From CBDDBK01 sp965225715 (GTDB lineage Bacteria; Bacteroidota; Bacteroidia; Cytophagales; Flammeovirgaceae), in assembly GCA_965225715.1 (NCBI GenBank), contig CBDDBK010000003.1, positions 186,001 to 250,000 on the forward strand: a stretch of 64,000 nt of DNA, given 5' to 3'. Under the pieces are notes generated by a model that had not been told where the DNA came from, searched no databases, and was given only the letters and a program-made list of their open reading frames with translations. A program made the translations under genes and the position numbers. Shown piece by piece: positions 62,376-64,000 of this stretch (position 1 is its first letter; each line of letters starts with the position of its first letter).

Positions 62376-62664
62376 TTAAGTAAAAATTAAAATACTGAAT
62401 AACAGCTAATTAAAGAACTATATTTTTGCTAATAACTATTCTGAAACTAATTTTATCCAAATAAAAAAGTACAGTTAATTGATCATTAATTTAAAAAAAT
62501 AAAAATCTATATCAGTATTTTCAAATATTGAAAAAGATCTTTAGAAGATTTAACTCATTGGCATTGAAAGTGAACATTTCTGAGATAAAACTATAAACCA
62601 TTAAAAGATACCTAAACTTTCAAAGTATTTTGGTATAAATGAAAGCTTAGGCTTATATCAAAAA
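62376..62664. repeat. Intergenic gap with type A repeat copy
   Basis: The copy at 62524-62595 reads AATATTGAAAAAGATCTTTA, GAAGATTTAACTCATTGGCA, TTGAAAGTGAACATTTCTGA, then GATAAAACTATAA. The remainder is AT-rich. Confidence 0.7.
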
Positions 62665-63327
62665 TTATACTTGTGGAGATTCAGTTTCATTTTGAGTTGA
62701 ATTATCTGTTTCGGGAATATCAGATGTTTCATTTTGAGTTGAATTATCTGTTTCGGGAATATCAGATGTTTCATTTTGAGTTGAATTATCTGTTTCGGGA
62801 ATCGTAGATTCTTCTGTCAAATCTAATTGTTCGGCTGATTCGGCAGGTTTTGTTTTAATATTTATAGTTATTTCTTCTTCGGATGTTTCTGTAACTTCTT
62901 TATTTGTTTCTCCTTCATTAAGGTCAGTAGTATTAATAACAATCTTAGTATCGGTCTTTGGAGTGTTTCCTCCGATAACAAATTGATTGGCTTTCCAATG
63001 TTTGTCTTGCCATTCTTTAAATCTTTCCTCGGCAACTTCTTGAGTAATAGCACCTTTAATAACGCCAACTTGTAAATGTTTTTTTAACATTACACCCATC
63101 CTTGAAAGTAAAGAACGCACTGTATCACTCGGCTGGGCACCTTTGAGTAGCCAGTCTACTGAAGCATCAATTTTTAGCTCGATGGTTGAAGGTTGAGTAT
63201 GAGGATTATAAACTCCTATTTTCTCTATAAAACGTCCATCACGTGGCGAGCGAGAATCTGCAATAACAATGTTGTAAATTGGTTGTTTTTTCCTTCCCTT
63301 ACGGGCTAATCTTATGCGTACAGCCAT
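62665..63327 (-). CDS. rpsP: 30S ribosomal protein S16 with long acidic C-terminal extension
   Basis: A 220-residue form of S16. Residues 1-80 are the ribosomal fold: MAVRIRLARKGRKKQPIYNI, then ADSRSPRDGRFIEKIGVYNP and VDWLLKGAQPSDTVRSLL. A long extension (81-220) is usual for Bacteroidota S16, but here it ends in three copies of a 14-residue repeat (IPETDNSTQNETSD). The extension is acidic, probably disordered. rimM and trmD, the common neighbours, are not adjacent. Confidence 0.95.
   Translation of the reverse strand: MAVRIRLARKGRKKQPIYNIVIADSRSPRDGRFIEKIGVYNPHTQPSTIELKIDASVDWLLKGAQPSDTVRSLLSRMGVMLKKHLQVGVIKGAITQEVAEERFKEWQDKHWKANQFVIGGNTPKTDTKIVINTTDLNEGETNKEVTETSEEEITINIKTKPAESAEQLDLTEESTIPETDNSTQNETSDIPETDNSTQNETSDIPETDNSTQNETESPQV
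62685..62802 (-). repeat. Tandem 42-bp repeat in the rpsP tail
   Basis: Units start at 62685, 62727 and 62769 and each includes TTTCATTTTGAGTTGAATTA and TCTGTTTCGGGAAT. They match almost base for base and encode the 14-residue repeat, so they are recent duplications and potentially variable in number. Confidence 0.92.
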
Positions 63328-63921
63328 ATTTTAATAATTAACTGAATATGAAATTATAGGTTATTTTAATAATAAGTTATGAACAATTCTGAAAGAAATT
63401 AAATTATATTTAGCTTCAAAAGAACGACAAATATAGATATATTTTTTGAAGCTAATTAGTTTTATACCAAACAAAAATAAGCCTTACTATTGTTTGGGAA
63501 CAATGCAAAAATAGAACAGGCTTGTTTTATAAAAATTTTTGATGATTTTGTATTTTTTTTGTTTGATTTTCAATAATTTGTATTTTCAAATCTAAAAAAA
63601 ATATAGACTTTAACTTAATTAAATAATTTTGATATTGAAATATAATCGTGTCACTTGAAAAAAGAAGCAATATTACACAAGCAGTGATAATTGATTTTGT
63701 CGTTCTATATTATATTGCCCTAACAAATAGTGCGAGTGCCCAAACATAGACCTTTGCACCATTATATACAATAAAAATCTGGTTATCAGTATTTTATAAA
63801 ATACTTAATTACTTGATAATAAAATAATTATAAAAAACAGTTTTATAAATTTTATACTCATAAGTTGTTGGTAATGTACATAAAAAGGTCTTTAGTTTTA
63901 GAGATTTTCTTAATTTTATCA
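63328..63921. other. Intergenic region upstream of rpsP
   Basis: About 590 bases. A motif TTTGATTTTCAATAATTTG lies at 63562-63580. A fragment of the type A repeat (GTGTCACTTGAAAAAAGAAG) is near 63648. At 63673-63762 on the minus strand a 29-codon open frame (MVQRSMFGHSHYLLGQYNIE...) sits in DNA that is less AT-rich than its surroundings and may be the relic of a gene. No RNA gene is recognised. Confidence 0.4.
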
Positions 63922-64000
63922 TTACTTGTATAATACTACTCTTCGATAAGAAAGCATAAAATTGGTTAACTTGAAAATCAAATTGCCGCCAGGTAAATTT
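63922..64000 (-). CDS. C-terminal end of a probable T9SS type A substrate, cut by window edge
   Basis: The minus strand is open from the window end to TAA at 63922 and reads NLPGGNLIFKLTNF, then MLSYRRVVLYK. This matches the closing pattern of T9SS type A sorting domains (LPxGxYxLxLxx ... xxxRxVxxxK), as seen also in the LRR protein and metalloprotease here. The main part of the gene lies outside the window. With only 25 residues this is tentative. Confidence 0.45.
   Translation of the reverse strand, partial: NLPGGNLIFKLTNFMLSYRRVVLYK

Noticed and set aside
63673..63762. 29-codon open frame starting MVQRSMFGHSHYLLGQ
   Set aside because: Too short to support as a gene; the base composition hints at a relic but I could not identify it.
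1..64000. tRNA, rRNA and CRISPR arrays
   Set aside because: I looked for TPsiC-like blocks, conserved rRNA segments and regularly spaced repeats and found none that I could support by eye; a covariance-model search would be decisive.

Overview
The window is chromosomal DNA from an AT-rich member of the Bacteroidota. The evidence is the PorV outer-membrane protein of the type IX secretion system (T9SS), several secreted proteins with T9SS type A or type B C-terminal sorting domains, an IspG carrying the long insert typical of this phylum, a ribosomal protein S16 with a long acidic tail, and GTG/TTG starts without evident Shine-Dalgarno sequences. I cannot place it below phylum with confidence. 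The layout is that of a streamlined genome with mostly single genes or very short operons on both strands.

Layout. 1-4.4 kb: 3' part of ispG, then rsgA overlapping porV and a secreted thioredoxin-like protein. 4.5-5.75 kb: one apparently complete IS4-type insertion sequence with inverted repeats and a probable 10-bp target duplication. 6-10.4 kb: two glycosyltransferases flanking a long-chain acyl-CoA ligase. 10.5-16.4 kb: a 1977-residue repeat adhesin with a T9SS type B end. 16.7-25.1 kb: mostly housekeeping genes (folC, ribE, yicC, trxA, bamD, folD), a zinc phospholipase C-like protein and a flavin dehydrogenase frameshifted near its end. 25.5-30.8 kb: a three-module leucine-rich-repeat/Ig-like/cadherin-like T9SS protein, then a pair of unknown genes, the second ending in a Ser-Cys repeat tail. 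31-41.6 kb: ybaB, mltG, a DUF2795 protein, secG, hemL, cysS, a ten-Asp-box propeller protein and maf. 42-47.8 kb: dcd followed by the most unusual locus, a small TOPRIM protein beside a 1520-residue polypeptide that joins a UvrD-like helicase to an OLD/SMC-like ATPase. 47.9-53.3 kb: coaE, hemE, an orphan adenine-specific DNA methyltransferase, accA and hemB. 54.4-64 kb: a T9SS-exported M43-type metalloprotease, purine nucleoside phosphorylase with UspA, TerC, an aminotransferase divergent from lysA, a small frameshifted exported protein, a DUF985 cupin, rpsP and, at the right edge, the tail of what looks like one more T9SS substrate.

How the genes work together. PorV is the shuttle component of the secretion system that would export at least three proteins encoded here (the 1977-residue adhesin, the LRR protein and the metalloprotease). 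hemL, hemB and hemE supply three steps of tetrapyrrole synthesis but are scattered. folC and folD serve folate metabolism. lysA and the neighbouring aminotransferase probably both act in the diaminopimelate/lysine route. The helicase-ATPase/TOPRIM pair contains all three modules of Gabija/class 2 OLD systems in a different arrangement and is the best candidate for a novel defence system; the methyltransferase 2 kb upstream may or may not be related.

Between genes there is a large family of about 60-95 bp dispersed repeats (around twenty copies, both orientations, almost always next to gene 3' ends), a separate two-copy repeat of about 120 bp containing a long palindrome, an inverted-repeat-bounded element before hemL, and an over-represented 11-bp palindrome. 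No tRNA, rRNA or CRISPR array was recognised.
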